From Holophagaceae bacterium (GTDB lineage Bacteria > Acidobacteriota > Holophagae > Holophagales > Holophagaceae), in assembly GCA_016720465.1 (NCBI GenBank), contig JADKKO010000001.1, positions 1 through 64,000 of the forward strand: 64,000 nt of DNA, read 5' to 3'. Positions within the stretch are counted from its first letter, which is position 1; each line of letters opens with the position of its first letter. A model generated the notes under the pieces. The model was not told the origin of the DNA, did no database searches, and saw only the letters and a list, made by a program, of their open reading frames with translations. The translations under genes and the position numbers were made by a program. Shown here piece after piece: positions 1 to 9,849 of the stretch.

Positions 1-22
1 CCATCGAACGTTCCTGACCTTC

Positions 23-986
23 ATGGCGCTGCATCCGGACCTGCCCCTTCGAGTGGTGATCCTCGGGGCGGGACGGGCCGGGCTGCCCTGCTCAGGGCCC
101 CGAAATCAGAATGGGAGCGGCCGACCAGCTCTGGCAGCTCACCGGCATCGTCACGGTGTCGGACAACGGAGGATCTTTCGGGACGGCCTGGAGGAACTCG
201 GCGTAATCCCGCCCGGGGATCTGCGCTACTGCTCGTCGGCGCTCACCCGGCAGGAATCCATCCTCAGCGACCTGTTGAGCTACCGGTTCAAAGGCGAAGG
301 AGCCTGGCGGGACACAGCCTGGGCAACCTCATGCTGCTGGCCATGGTGGACATCACCGGGGACTGGGTGAAGGCCATCCGGGAGCTGAGCTGGCGTGCTG
401 GTGACCGCGGGGCGGCTCTTTCCGTCCACCACCGTGCCTGTGACCCTTTGCGCCACGGATGCCGAAGGTCGTCCCTGGCGTCGGCGAAACCGCCGTCAAC
501 GAAACCAAGGCGCCCATCCGGTCCATCTGGCTGGAGCCCGGAAGCCCCGGAACCGCTGCCGGAAGCGATGCTCGCCATTCTGCGGGGCGGACCTGATCCT
601 CCTGGCGCCGGGAAGCCTCTACACCTCCACCCCGCCGAACCTGTTGATTCCAGAATTGCGGCGCGCCCTCCAACAGACGAACGCCCTGATCCTGTACGTG
701 GCCAACTTGATGACCGAAAGCCGGCGAAACCACGGGGTTGGACTTGGAGGCCACCTCCGGGCGATCCTGGACATCGGCGGCGTGCGGCCCACAGCGGTGC
801 TGGTCAATGATTCCCCGCCTTCGCCTGGAGGTCCTGGCCCGCTACCTGGAGGAAGGCGGAGCTCCGATCCTGCCATCGGGTCCGGAGACCGCGGGCATTC
901 CCGTGACCGCTAGACCCTTGCTGGACCTGGATGCGTCCGCGGCGAGGCATCATCCGTCGAAGTTGTTGAAGGCTGTCCGGGAATGA
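23..986 (+). pseudogene. yvcK: YvcK/CofD-like gluconeogenesis factor, heavily frame-disrupted
   Basis: Pieces of one YvcK-family protein appear in order across all three plus frames: a nucleotide-binding start (RVVILG), VTVSDNGGSFG, a GDLRYCSSALT segment, SLGNLMLLAMVDITGDW, then LILLAPGSLYTS followed by PNLLIPELRRAL and NALILYVANLMT, and a C-terminal tail ending at 986. These match the CofD-like fold of YvcK, a cytosolic UDP-sugar-binding protein that supports growth on gluconeogenic carbon and peptidoglycan homeostasis in other bacteria (family knowledge). At least five frame changes in under 1 kb make the gene untranslatable as read. All family blocks are present and collinear, so I infer indel errors rather than decay. 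The start at 23 is the first ATG before the Rossmann strand; the true start could lie before the window. Confidence 0.75.
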
Positions 987-1093
987 TTACAAATTATTAC
1001 CAGGCCAATTTGCCCTCGGGACGCAGCCAGCCTATTCATCTGTGCGTAAATATTTGCCTGAGCTACTGGATATCTGGGATGGGGTGCCGCTGA

Positions 1094-2230
1094 ATGGGGT
1101 TGAAGGGCGAATTTGCCACGATGGGCCTGGAAGACATCTTCCAGTGGCTGGCCGTTGCGGAAGAAGACCGGAATCCCTCGAAATCAAAGGCACGTCCCAC
1201 ACCAAGCGCGTGAGCTTCGCCGACGGCAAAGTCACCTCCGTGTGGTCTTCGGATCCCAGGGACTACCTGGGCCAGTTCCCTGCTGGCCTCCAACCGCATC
1301 ACCGAACAGCAGCTCGCGGAAGCGCTGGCCGCCCAGGAGGATGAGAACCAGGTGCTCGGCAAGATCCTGGTGAACCGCAACCTCATCAGCGAGGCGGAAA
1401 TCCGCCGGATGGTGCAGACCAAGACCGAAGAAAGCATCTACGACACCTCTCTGGGGCGTGGGGACTTTCGAATTCCCGACAACCGGCTGCCGGACCAGAA
1501 GACCATGCTCATCAGCCTGGAGGTCACGGGCATCGTGCTGGAAGGCGCCCGCCGGATGGATGAATGGGAAGGTCATCCGCCAGACCATCAAGGGCGAGGA
1601 TGCAGTGCTGGGGCCGGTTTCGGAAGTCATCGCCAAAATATGCTGCCGCTCTCGCCGGAAGACGCCGATGTGCTGTTCCGCCTGGACGAGCGCAAGACCA
1701 TCGCCCAGCTCATGCAGGAACTCCGCAGGTCGGAATTCATCCTCAGCAAGCATCTGCACGGAAATGCTCGAGCGCGGCATCTTGCGGACCATCGATCCGG
1801 GCGGGCACCTGAATGACGCCACCCGCCCAGCTCATGAAGGCCAGGGGATTGATGGAAAGGAGAAGCTCCAGAGAGGCCCAGAGTGAACTCCGGCGCCTGC
1901 TGCAGGTGGACCCGAAGATCCAGGAAGCCAGCCGCATGCTGGAGATGGTCCAGCACAAAGCTGGAAGACCAGAACCTGGACCAGGAGCAAGTGCTCGGAG
2001 CTGGCCCTGGAGCATGGACGAACTGATGCAGACCCACCTGGAATCCAGCGCGAGGCCTTCTGGCCACCCGCGTGAACGGGGTCTGGAGCATCCGCGATGT
2101 CATCGCTGGGAGCCCATTTCCTCCTGAAGAGTGCCTGGCCATCTTCGCGAAACTCATCCGCCGTGGGGTGCTGGAAGTGAGCAATGCCGGGCCATCCGGA
2201 CCCGGACCGCGACGTATAATTGAATTGTGA
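1094..2230 (+). pseudogene. DUF4388 (PatA N-terminal-like) domain protein, frame-disrupted
   Basis: The ATG at 1094 opens MGLKGEFATMGLEDIFQWL, the usual beginning of a DUF4388 domain. The hallmark continues in other frames as LEIKGTSHTKRVSFADGKV, YLGQF, NRITEQQLAEALAAQ and LGKILVNRNLISEAEIRRMV. A second part contains ILSKHLH, MLERGILRTIDPGG, a helical EAQSELRRLLQVDPKI stretch that looks TPR-like, and a C-terminal segment ending AIFAKLIRRGVLEVSNA. DUF4388 proteins accompany gliding, two-component or c-di-GMP signalling genes in Acidobacteria and Deltaproteobacteria; no molecular activity is established. At least six frame switches are needed. The stop is uncertain: TGA at 2228-2230, or TAA near 2217 in another frame. 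It could be two genes split near 1813, but the blocks read as one protein of about 375 residues. Confidence 0.6.
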
Positions 2231-2258
2231 GAAGCTGGATGCTTCCAATGGGAGGTTC

Positions 2259-2997
2259 ATGCGCCTTGCCACGACCTGCTTCGCGCTGGCGGCCCTCACG
2301 CTGCCCCCCTGTGCGCCGCGTCCGCGCCCCCAGTCCAGATCGAAACCCAGGACCAAGGCTCCGAAAGCTTCCCAGGCTGTGGCGAACCCTCCAGGCCCAG
2401 GTGAAAAAACTGACCGCCGAGCGCGATGATCTCTCCACGAAGCTCGGGAAGCCGAGTGCAGCAGGAAGACCTCGCCGCGGCCCAGAAGAGCCGGGACCAG
2501 CCCAAGGAAGAAGCGGCCTCCGTCCGCAAGGAACTGGAGCAGATCAAGGGGCAGCCTGAAGGAGAACCAGCAAAGCGGCGACAGCATCCTGATGGACCTC
2601 CAGGGGCCGCGAAGCCCTCAAGGCCGCGCAGGAAGAGAACGCGAAACTCAGAGCAGACCTGCTCGCCGCCAACTTGCCAAGCTGGCGGAAAGCAGGGGGA
2701 AGGCGCCCCGCTTCCCATCACCCCAGACGTGAATCCCGCCCGGCCCATCAACCTGAACCAGGTGCGTCCCAAGGCGAAGAAGGTGGACACCGGCGTGGGT
2801 GGTGGTCAACGTGCTCGTCAATGAGAGCGGCGAAGTGCCGGCCACCAAACTGCTGCAGGGCCTGCCGGGCACTGGCGAGTGGGTGGACAAGGCCAACGAG
2901 GCTTGCGTGGAGGCGCCAAGCGCCTGGTGTTCGAACCGCTACCGTCGGCGAAGGCAAGACCCGCGTGCGGGTATGGCAGGGCGTGGGATTCTTGTGA
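2259..2997 (+). pseudogene. Exported coiled-coil protein with TonB-C-like end, frame-disrupted
   Basis: The start at 2259 follows a perfect GGAGG at 2251-2255 and opens a hydrophobic signal-like segment (MRLATTCFALAALTLPPC) with a possible lipobox cysteine. The middle is strongly charged and coiled-coil-like (QAQVKKLTAERDDLSTKLG, AAQKSRDQPKEEAASVRKEL). The last 80 residues, spread over two frames, read VVNVLVNESGEVPATKLLQG, VDKANEACVEAAKRLVFEPA and TRVRVWQGVGFL, resembling the TonB/TolA C-terminal fold seen in acidobacterial energy-transducer-like proteins. I infer a periplasmic or lipid-anchored protein; the TonB role is only a fold-level suggestion. It lies 28 bp after the DUF4388 gene and may be cotranscribed. 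About five frame breaks. Confidence 0.45.
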
Positions 2998-3013
2998 TCG
3001 ACTGGAGGCCGAA

Positions 3014-3105
3014 AAGAAGTCCCAAGTCTCAAGTCTCAGTAAAGCGGCCCCGTGGGGCCTTACTGCATCTCACCGAGACTTTGGACTTGAGACTTGGGAC
3101 TTCTT
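3014..3105. repeat. Nested inverted repeat between convergent genes
   Basis: A perfect 22-bp inverted repeat has its left arm at 3014-3035 (core AAGTCCCAAGTCTC) and right arm at 3084-3105. Inside it sits a second hairpin at about 3037-3065 with CAGTAA/TTACTG and GGCCCC/GGGGCC stems. It lies just after the plus-strand gene ending at 2997 and before the end of the minus-strand ferredoxin, so a bidirectional terminator or a mobile palindromic (REP-like) element both fit. There is no T-run directly after either outer arm. Confidence 0.7.
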
Positions 3106-3111
3106 GCTCCT

Positions 3112-3428
3112 CTACTTCCCCCTCGCAGATCCTTCCCCTCTTCTCCCACTAAGCAGCTCACGTCGCCCTGGGGCCCATGCCTGGCAGGCCAGGCGCTGGT
3201 CCGGGGAGGCTTTGAGGATGGCGAGGATGCGCTTTTCAGCGGAGAGCGGCTCGCTGAGGTTTTGAGCGCCGCCTTCGATGGTGACGAGGCAGGTTCCGGG
3301 CAGCGCATGGCCGCCGCAGCGGTGGTGGAGGTCCACCTCCGGCCTTGGTCGCGATGGCCAGGAGGCTCAGCTCCCGCTCCAGCTGCACCTCGCCTGCGGC
3401 TTGCCTTCTGGAATGAAACCAGGAACAT
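3112..3428 (-). pseudogene. [2Fe-2S] ferredoxin, frame-disrupted
   Basis: The minus strand encodes VDLHHRCGGHAL then GTCLVTIEGG, followed by SAEKRILAILKASPDQR and LACQAW. This is the cysteine layout of a plant/adrenodoxin-type 2Fe-2S ferredoxin of about 105 residues. The position usually occupied by Cys in CGTC reads Pro (ALPGTC), which may be another base error. The probable start is the ATG at 3428 (MFLVSF), followed by a frame-shifted FIPEGK and EVQLERELSLLAIATKA. Such ferredoxins shuttle electrons to oxygenases or reductases in the cytosol; the partner is not visible here. It directly follows the FtsX permease on the same strand. At least two frame breaks; the stop is either 3112 or about 3060 depending on the frame. 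Confidence 0.6.
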
Positions 3429-3471
3429 GGATGTCCCCGCCAAGAAGGCGCCCGGCGCGGCAGCACAGCAT

Positions 3472-6119
3472 TCAAGGCCGCGGCCGCACCGGGCGGAGCT
3501 CCATGTTAGCAGGCGCCTCGGGAGAGGCAGCGCAGGGGGCCGGGTTCCTCCGGATCTCAGCGCATCCAGGGGTTTCGCGTTCAAGCTCCTCCAGGATCCC
3601 AGCAGGCCCACCGCGGCCGTGAGCAGGGCGGCCGCCGCCAGCAGCACAGGCGCGGCCCATGGATCCGTTGGCGGGCAGTTCCAGGATTTTCTTCGCGTAG
3701 AGGTCCGAGAGGATCCGGGCCCATGCGCTGGCGATGAGGGGACCGCGCTGGCCCCAGCAGCAGGAATTCAGAGCAGGCTGCCCAGCAGGGTGCCGTGGGT
3801 GGCGCCGAGGGGTGCGCAGCAGGGCCAGATCCCGCTGCCGGCCCAGGCGGCCCGCCAACAGGCTCGCGGCCAGCACCAGGAGGCTGGAGGCCAGCATGAG
3901 CGTGGCGAGGGGCGCGGGCCACGGTCGAGATCAGGTCCAGGATCCGGCCCACCTTGCGGGCCACTTCCGGAGATGTCGATGACCGTGATGTTGAGGGAAG
4001 GCCTGCGCCACCTCCGTCTGGATGCGGGCGCGGGGGTCTCCCCGCTTTCAGCTTCGAGGGCCACCAGATCCAGGCGCGGCGCCCCGCTCAGCAAGGAAGG
4101 GTGCAGGACAATGAAGAAATTAGGACGCATGGTCTGCCACACCACCTTGCGCAAGGAGGTGACCTTGCCGCGGATTTCCTGGCCCTGCACATCGAAGGCG
4201 AGTTCATCGCCGAGCCTGGCCTGGATGCTTTGCGCGAAGAATTCCTCCAGGGAGATTTTCCGCGAGGGGCGCCCTGGGATCGCTCCAGAAGCGCCCGGCG
4301 ACGAGGGTTTCGCCTTCCTCCAGCACCGCGCGGTAGGTGAGGTTCTGCTCTCCGGGTGCGGAAGCCCTCGCGGCGGGTTTGCTCCTCGTTGCCTTCCACC
4401 GCCCCGGGCCCCGCGGACAGGGCGGCCGTTGATCGCCTTGAGGCGCGCCCGCACCAGGGGCGCCACCAAGGGGCTCGCGTCCGGAAAGGCGCTTGGAGCC
4501 GGGTTCGCAAGGCCTCGCTCTGGTCCGGCTGGACATCGATGAAAAAGATTAGGGCGGTTGCCCGCGCCGCGCTGTTTCAGGATCGGGCCCACCAGGTCGT
4601 CCTTGATGAAAGACGTGGCGAGCGTGAGGAAGATGGCCAGTCCCATCACCGCCATCATGCAGGCGAGGTGAGGGCCGGCTTGGCGCCCAGCTGCGCGAAG
4701 CCGAGCTTCATGGCGAGGGCATGCGCGGGGCGAAGCGGCCATAGAGCCAGAGCATCAGGCGCGTGGCCCCCATGAGCAGCGCGAAGAGCAGGGCCAGACC
4801 CGCCAGCGTGGCGAAGCCGGCCTTCAGGCTCGGGGCGTTGCGCAACACCAGCCAGGCCGCCACCAGCAGGGCCGAGCCACTGCAAAGCCAGGTCGCGGCG
4901 CGGTCCCCTCTCTGGACGGTGGATTCCCGCAGCAGCTCAGGGCCTGACCTTTCCCAGGCGCAGGAGGGGCGGAAGGGAAGGCAGCAGCACCATCGCCGCG
5001 GCCGCCAAGGTCTCAGTCAACGGGGGCCATTGAGCCGGGGCGTTCTTCGCCGCTGCGGGGATGATGTCGCCGAGGATCCTGGGGATCGAACGCCGCGGCC
5101 GCCGAGCCCGCGGTGAAACCGAGAGCCAGGGCCGCGCCCAGCAGGATCAGGGTGAGTCCGCTGTAGATCAGCACCGGCGCGTTGGGCGGAGCGCCGAGGC
5201 AGCGCAGAATGGCCGCGTCGCGCCGCCGGCCATCGAGAAAGGCCGCGAGGATGGCCCAGGCGCCCAGGAGCGCCAGCAGCAGCGTGAACAGGCCCAACTG
5301 CTGGATGAACCGATTGAGGTTGCGGATGGGGCGCGCCAGGGCCCCGCTGGCCTCCTCGTGGCTCTGGGCCCGCACCATCGGCCCCGCGTTTCCCGCGAGG
5401 GACCGCAGCTTTGGCAGGGAGGCTTCCGACCCCGGCGCCGGGCTTGAGGGTCACCAGCAGGCGTCCCGTCATCCGCGAGCGCTGGGTCATGAGACCCAGG
5501 GACCGAGCTGTTGCCAGTTCCATGTGCACCCGCGGCCCGAGCGTGAAGGCCGAGGCCTGGCGGGATTCATCCTGGCCACGATGCCCCGTACGGGCAGGTC
5601 GCTGGTGCCGATCCGCAGGGAGGCGCGCGGTTGGATTTCCGTAGATGGAGGGTCCCGCCACCGACAAATGGAAGTTCTCCGCGAGAATCCCTTCCACGAA
5701 CACGCCGTGGTCCAAGGCCGGGCGGCCCCGGCATCGCCAGCAGGGCCGCCGGTGATGTCCAGCGCTCCCGCCAGCGGATACCCGGGGCCCGCCGCGCGCT
5801 CCCCACGAGTTTGGGCGGGAGCCTCCACCGTGGCCATGGTCGCGAAATCATAGACCAGGCAGGCGCGGTCCACCTCAGGAAGGGCCCGGACCTTGGCTTC
5901 CAAGCCTTCGGGCATCAGGCCGGTGGCATTCAGGGCCGCATCGCCGCCGAGGATGGCCCGGCTCTCGGAGTGGATGGCGCCCAGCACCCGCGCCGAGAAC
6001 CCGTACGTGGCCGCAAAGGCTGCGAAGCCCAGGGACAGGCAAAGCGCGATGAGCAGCAGCCTTCCCTTCTGGCGGTCCAGTTCCCGGCCCACCATGCGAA
6101 GAAGGAAACCAGCCGTCAT
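3472..6119 (-). pseudogene. ybbP: FtsX-type ABC permease (YbbP family), heavily frame-disrupted
   Basis: The ATG at 6119 overlaps the ATPase stop (ATGA). It opens MTAGFLLRMVGRELDRQKGR followed by a transmembrane segment LLLIALCLSLGFAAFAATY. Next come typical MacB-periplasmic-domain elements (SRAILGGDAALNATG, LPVRGIVARM) and, further down, a membrane block LGLFTLLLALLGAWAILAAF followed by DGRRRDAAILRCLGA, the cytoplasmic loop characteristic of this family. A second permease half follows, ending ALLTAAVGLLGSWRSLN. The total span of about 880 codons fits the COG3127/YbbP architecture (duplicated FtsX domains, ten helices). Family members work with a LolD-like ATPase on envelope substrates; the substrate is unknown. 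More than ten frame changes are needed and the C-terminus (3472-3555) is ambiguous. Confidence 0.65.
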
Positions 6120-6788
6120 GCCGCGCCGTTCCCGAAGCGCCCGCCCTCCAGGAAGACTTGGCGATCCAGGCGGTCCGCCAGGTGGGGATCGTGGGTCACG
6201 AGCACCAGCGTGGTGCCCAGGTCCTGATGCAAGGCCAGCAGCAGCTCGAAACACCTTTGAGGCGTTCACGCGGTCCAGGCTGCCGGTGGGTTCATCGCAA
6301 AGCAGGATCTTGGGCCGGGCCACGACGGCCCGCGCGATGGCCACCCGCTGGCATTCGCCGCCGCTGAGCTGGCCGGGCAGGTGCGCCATGCGGTGTTCCA
6401 GCCCCACCCGGGCGAGGGGCCTCCTGCGCGGATTTTATGGAGAGCCAAGCCCCGCGATCTCCGCGGCGATGACGACGTTTTGCAGTGCCGAAAAATGCTG
6501 GAGCAGGTGGAAGGCCTGGAACACGAATCCCAGGTTCCGGGCCCGGAAACGCGACAGGCCCGCTTCGCCGAGGGTTCCCAGCCGGTGGCCCGCGACGTTG
6601 ACCTCGCCGGAAGTGGGCTGGTCCAGGCCCGCCAGCAGGCCCAGCAGGGTGCTCTTGCCGCTGCCGGAAGGGCCCTCGATGGCCACCGAAAGGCCGGCCT
6701 CGAAGGAGCAGGACAGGTTTTCCAGAACCGTGAGGGATTCACCCGAGGGGGATTCAAATATCCGCGACACCGCGCGCAGTTCGATCAT
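6116..6788 (-). pseudogene. ybbA: ABC transporter ATPase (LolD/YbbA type), frame-disrupted
   Basis: From ATG 6788 the protein begins MIELRAVSRIFESPSGE and contains Walker A GPSGSGKST, a Q-loop region GFVFQAFHLL, the signature LSGGECQRVAIARA, Walker B ILLCDEPTGSLD and the H-loop VLVTHDP, ending near EGGRFGNGAA. The blocks occupy three frames, with breaks near 6435 and 6257. It is of normal length (about 222 residues) once the frames are joined. Its stop overlaps the permease start by four bases, so the two are translationally coupled. It is divergent from tesA with 62 bp between start codons, exactly the layout of E. coli ybbA-tesA, for which the COG description lysophospholipase L1-associated ABC system was coined. 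Confidence 0.75.
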
Positions 6789-6850
6789 GAACCCAGCGTA
6801 CCGGAACAGACCACGTGAATCCTGGACCCTAGCCGTGAGAATCTTTTCCT

Positions 6851-7470
6851 ATGCGCCATTGGCTGTCCATCCTGCTGTTCCTGCCCACCTGCGCGGGACA
6901 TGCCACGGCTCCATCCGAAACCCGCCGCACGGTCGTGTTCCTGGGCGACAGCCTGACGGCGGGGCTGGGATTGCCGCTGGAACAGTCCTTTCCGTCCCTG
7001 ATCGAAGCCCGCCTCCGGGCGGAACGGAGGCCCTGGAAGGTCGTGAACGCGGGTGTCTCCGGCGACACCACCGCCGGTGGATTGGCCAGGCTCGACTGGA
7101 TCTACAGGCAGAAGGTGGATGTGCTGGTGGTGGCCTTGGGGCAAACGACGGCCTGCGCGGACTTCCCGCCGTCCAGACCGAACAGAACCTGCGGGGATCC
7201 TCCAGCGGGCCCGCAGGAAGGCTCCGCGTGCTCCTGGCGGGCATCCGCCTGCCGGATAATTTCGGTCCCCGGGCCCAGGCCCGCTTCGCGGCCATCTATC
7301 CGCGCCTGGCGGCGGAATTCCGCGTGCCGCTGGTGCCTTTCCTGCTCGAGGTGTGGCCATGGAACCGGGATTGAACCAACCGGATGGCATCCATCCCAAC
7401 GCCGAGGGCGCGCCGGGTGGCGGACCACCTCTGGAAGAAGTTGGGACCGATGCTCTCCGGCCCGCGCTGA
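6851..7470 (+). CDS. tesA: TesA-like GDSL esterase/lysophospholipase L1 (one frameshift)
   Basis: The start at 6851 gives a short hydrophobic signal (MRHWLSILLFLPTCAG), pointing to export to the periplasm. Block I VFLGDSLTAGLGL carries the nucleophile Ser; block II GVSGDTTAGGLARL follows. At 7138-7141 a run of four G ends the frame after VVALG; five G would restore block III as GANDGLRGLP, the family G-x-N-D motif. The rest continues in the third frame as GIRLPDNFGPRAQARF and then DGIHPNAEGARRVADHLW, with the catalytic Asp/His block V, stopping at 7470. SGNH-fold enzymes of this group hydrolyse lysophospholipids, aryl esters and acyl thioesters. The apparent frameshift is very probably a base-count error. 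Divergent from the YbbAP-like transporter. Confidence 0.8.
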
Positions 7471-7519
7471 AGAGCTACACTGCACCAAAGCAATCGTAAT
7501 GGGTGGAACTGGAGCCTTC

Positions 7520-9786
7520 ATGAAGTGGTTGAAGCGGATCGTGCTGATCCTGGGTGCGGCCTTGGGGCTTGGAGCTCTCTGGGCCTGGTGGACCATCCAG
7601 CGCCAGCTCCCGGATGGCGCGGTTCCCGTGATCCATGGCCTCGCCAACCGCGTCCAGGTGGTGTTCGATGCGCGGGGAGTCGCGACCATCAAGGCTGGAT
7701 CCTTCCAGGACGCCTTCCGCGTGCAGGGCTATCTGTCGGCCCGGGAACGCCTGTTCCAGATGGAATTGCAGCGTCGCACCGCCGACGGGCTGCTGGCCGA
7801 AATCTTCGGCCCCTCGGCCTTGCCGGTGGACCGGATCCACCGGGTCTATGGCTTCCACCAGACGGCCGATGCGGCTTCGCCCCAATTGCCCGAAGACGAA
7901 CGGGACGCCTTGGAGGCCTTTCGAGACGGGGTCAACGCCTTCATCCAAAGCCATCCCGATCGGTGGGGACTTGAATTCCAGTTGCTCGGCATCAACCCCG
8001 GCCCTGGACCCCCGCGGATTGCCTGAAGGGCCTGCTGCTGATGCACGAGGATCTCTCCAGCACCTGGAAGACGGAGCTGCGCAACGAAGCCTTGAAAGTC
8101 CTGCCTGAACCCCAGCGGCGCGCGATCCAGCCCGTGGCGACGGATTGGGACCAACTCATCATTCCGGATGTGGAAGCGCCGCGCCTGGATGCGGAGCTGC
8201 TCTTCCAGGCCCAGCCGCTGTTCAAATCCTCGAAGCTGCCCGGCTTGCCCAAGGATGGGCTCGGCCTCAGCCCATCCGCCGGAGAACGCGATCCCTCCAT
8301 CGGCTCCAATGCCTGGGTGGTGAGCGGGAGCCGCACCGCGAGCAGGAAGCCGATCCTCGGGAACGATCCCCACCTGGGGCTTTCGAGTCCCGGCATCTGG
8401 CTGCCCCTGCGCATCGAAATCGGCGAGCGGCACGCAGAGGGCGTGGCGCTGCCCTTCCTGCCGGGCATCACCCTGGGCCGCAACCAGGCCATCGCCTGGG
8501 GATTCACGAATCTGGGCACCGACGTCCAGGATCTCTACCGGGAAGCTCCGAAGGGTGAGCGCATCGAGGACATCCCCGTCAAAGGCCGGGCGGCCGAGCG
8601 GTTGCGGGTGCCCTTGGGCGCCCACGGGCCACAGGTGCGGCCGGGCTACAGCCTGAAATGGACCGCCCTGGATCCCGCGAATCTGCGGATGCCCGTCACG
8701 AAGCTGATCCGCGCCACGGATTGGGACAGCTTCAACGCCGCCTGCGATGGGTTCCTGGGTCCCGCGCAGAACATCGTCTATGCCGACGCGGAGGGCCACA
8801 TCGGCTACCGCGCGACTGGTCTCGTGCCCCTCCGGAAGAAGGGCGACGATGGTTCCCTTCCGGTGGACGGCAACGACCCCAGCAACGATTGGCAGGGCTT
8901 CGTGAGCCAGGCGGAAATGCCCCGTGTGCTGGATCCGGCCAAGGGCTACCTGGTGACCGCCAACCAAAGGATATTGGGCAGCGGTTTTCCGTATCCGGTC
9001 GCCACGCGCTGGGCGAGCCCCGTCAGGGCCAAGCGCATCGCAGAGCTGATCGAAGCCGCGGGCAGGCTGGATCATCAAGGCGCCGAGCGCATCCAGCTGG
9101 ACATCGCCTCGCCTGAACATCGTGAATTCATGAATCTGGCAACGCAGGCCCTGGACGCGGGCTGGCGGACCGAATTCCAGGGATGGGATGGCCTGGCGGA
9201 GGCCGGCTCAAGAAAATTCCTGGAGGCCGATCTGCTGAAGAAGCATTTCCGGGCCCAGTTGCTGAGCCGCCTGCTGCGGGGCACCGGGTGGGACGCGGAC
9301 AATTTCAGTTCGGACACCGACGACGCCTTGCTGCGGGAAGCCCTGAAAGCGGATCAGGATGCCTGGACCCGCGCAGGCCTTGGCGACAAACAGGAAGCCC
9401 TGTCGGAAGCCGCCCGCCTCGCCAGGAAACAGCTGGAGGCGGGCCCCAGGACCTGGGGGGAATCCAACCGCCTGGCCATCCAGAATCCCCTGGGCCGGGC
9501 GGGCGGCGTGCTGGGCTGGGCCTACAATCCGCCCCGGGTCGGCCAGAAAGGCGCGAACCACAGCGTCCGCGTCGCCAAGCCGGGATTCGGCCAAAGCATG
9601 CGCCTGATCGTGGATTGGGGAGATGCCGACGCCACCACGCTGGTGGTTCCACTGGGCGTGAGCGGCCACCTGGGTTCCAGCCACCGCCACGACCAACTGA
9701 AACACTGGCGCGAGGGCGATCCTGCCGGCCAGGCGACCCGGCTCAAGCAGGCAGAACGCGGCAGCGGGCTTGTGTTCCCGAATTGA
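7520..9786 (+). CDS. Penicillin acylase family protein (one frameshift near 7998)
   Basis: Ntn-hydrolase of the penicillin/cephalosporin/AHL acylase family, made as a precursor that cleaves itself into alpha and beta chains in the periplasm. GGAG at 7511-7514 supports the ATG at 7520, which begins an N-terminal membrane segment (MKWLKRIVLILGAALGLGAL). The alpha part contains GLANRVQVVFDARGVATI and RVQGYLSARERLFQMEL. The frame breaks at the C-run 7996-7999: one added C gives INPRPWTPADCLKG and rejoins the long downstream frame. The beta chain should start at the Ser of GSNAWVVSG (TCC 8305-8307), followed by GNDPHLGLSSPGIW, all family hallmarks. The total of about 755 residues is normal. The substrate cannot be told from sequence: beta-lactams, acyl-homoserine lactones or other amides are possible. 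Confidence 0.82.
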
Positions 9787-9849
9787 GCCCTCAGCCCGAT
9801 GGTTCTCCCGCTGCCATGCCGCGGGAAACGATGGGTTCAAGAATGGTGA

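Noticed and set aside
1..7500. True pseudogene island or recently decayed genomic island
   Set aside because: Family blocks are complete and collinear, broken genes are functionally unrelated, and several breaks are one-base homopolymer changes, favouring sequence error.
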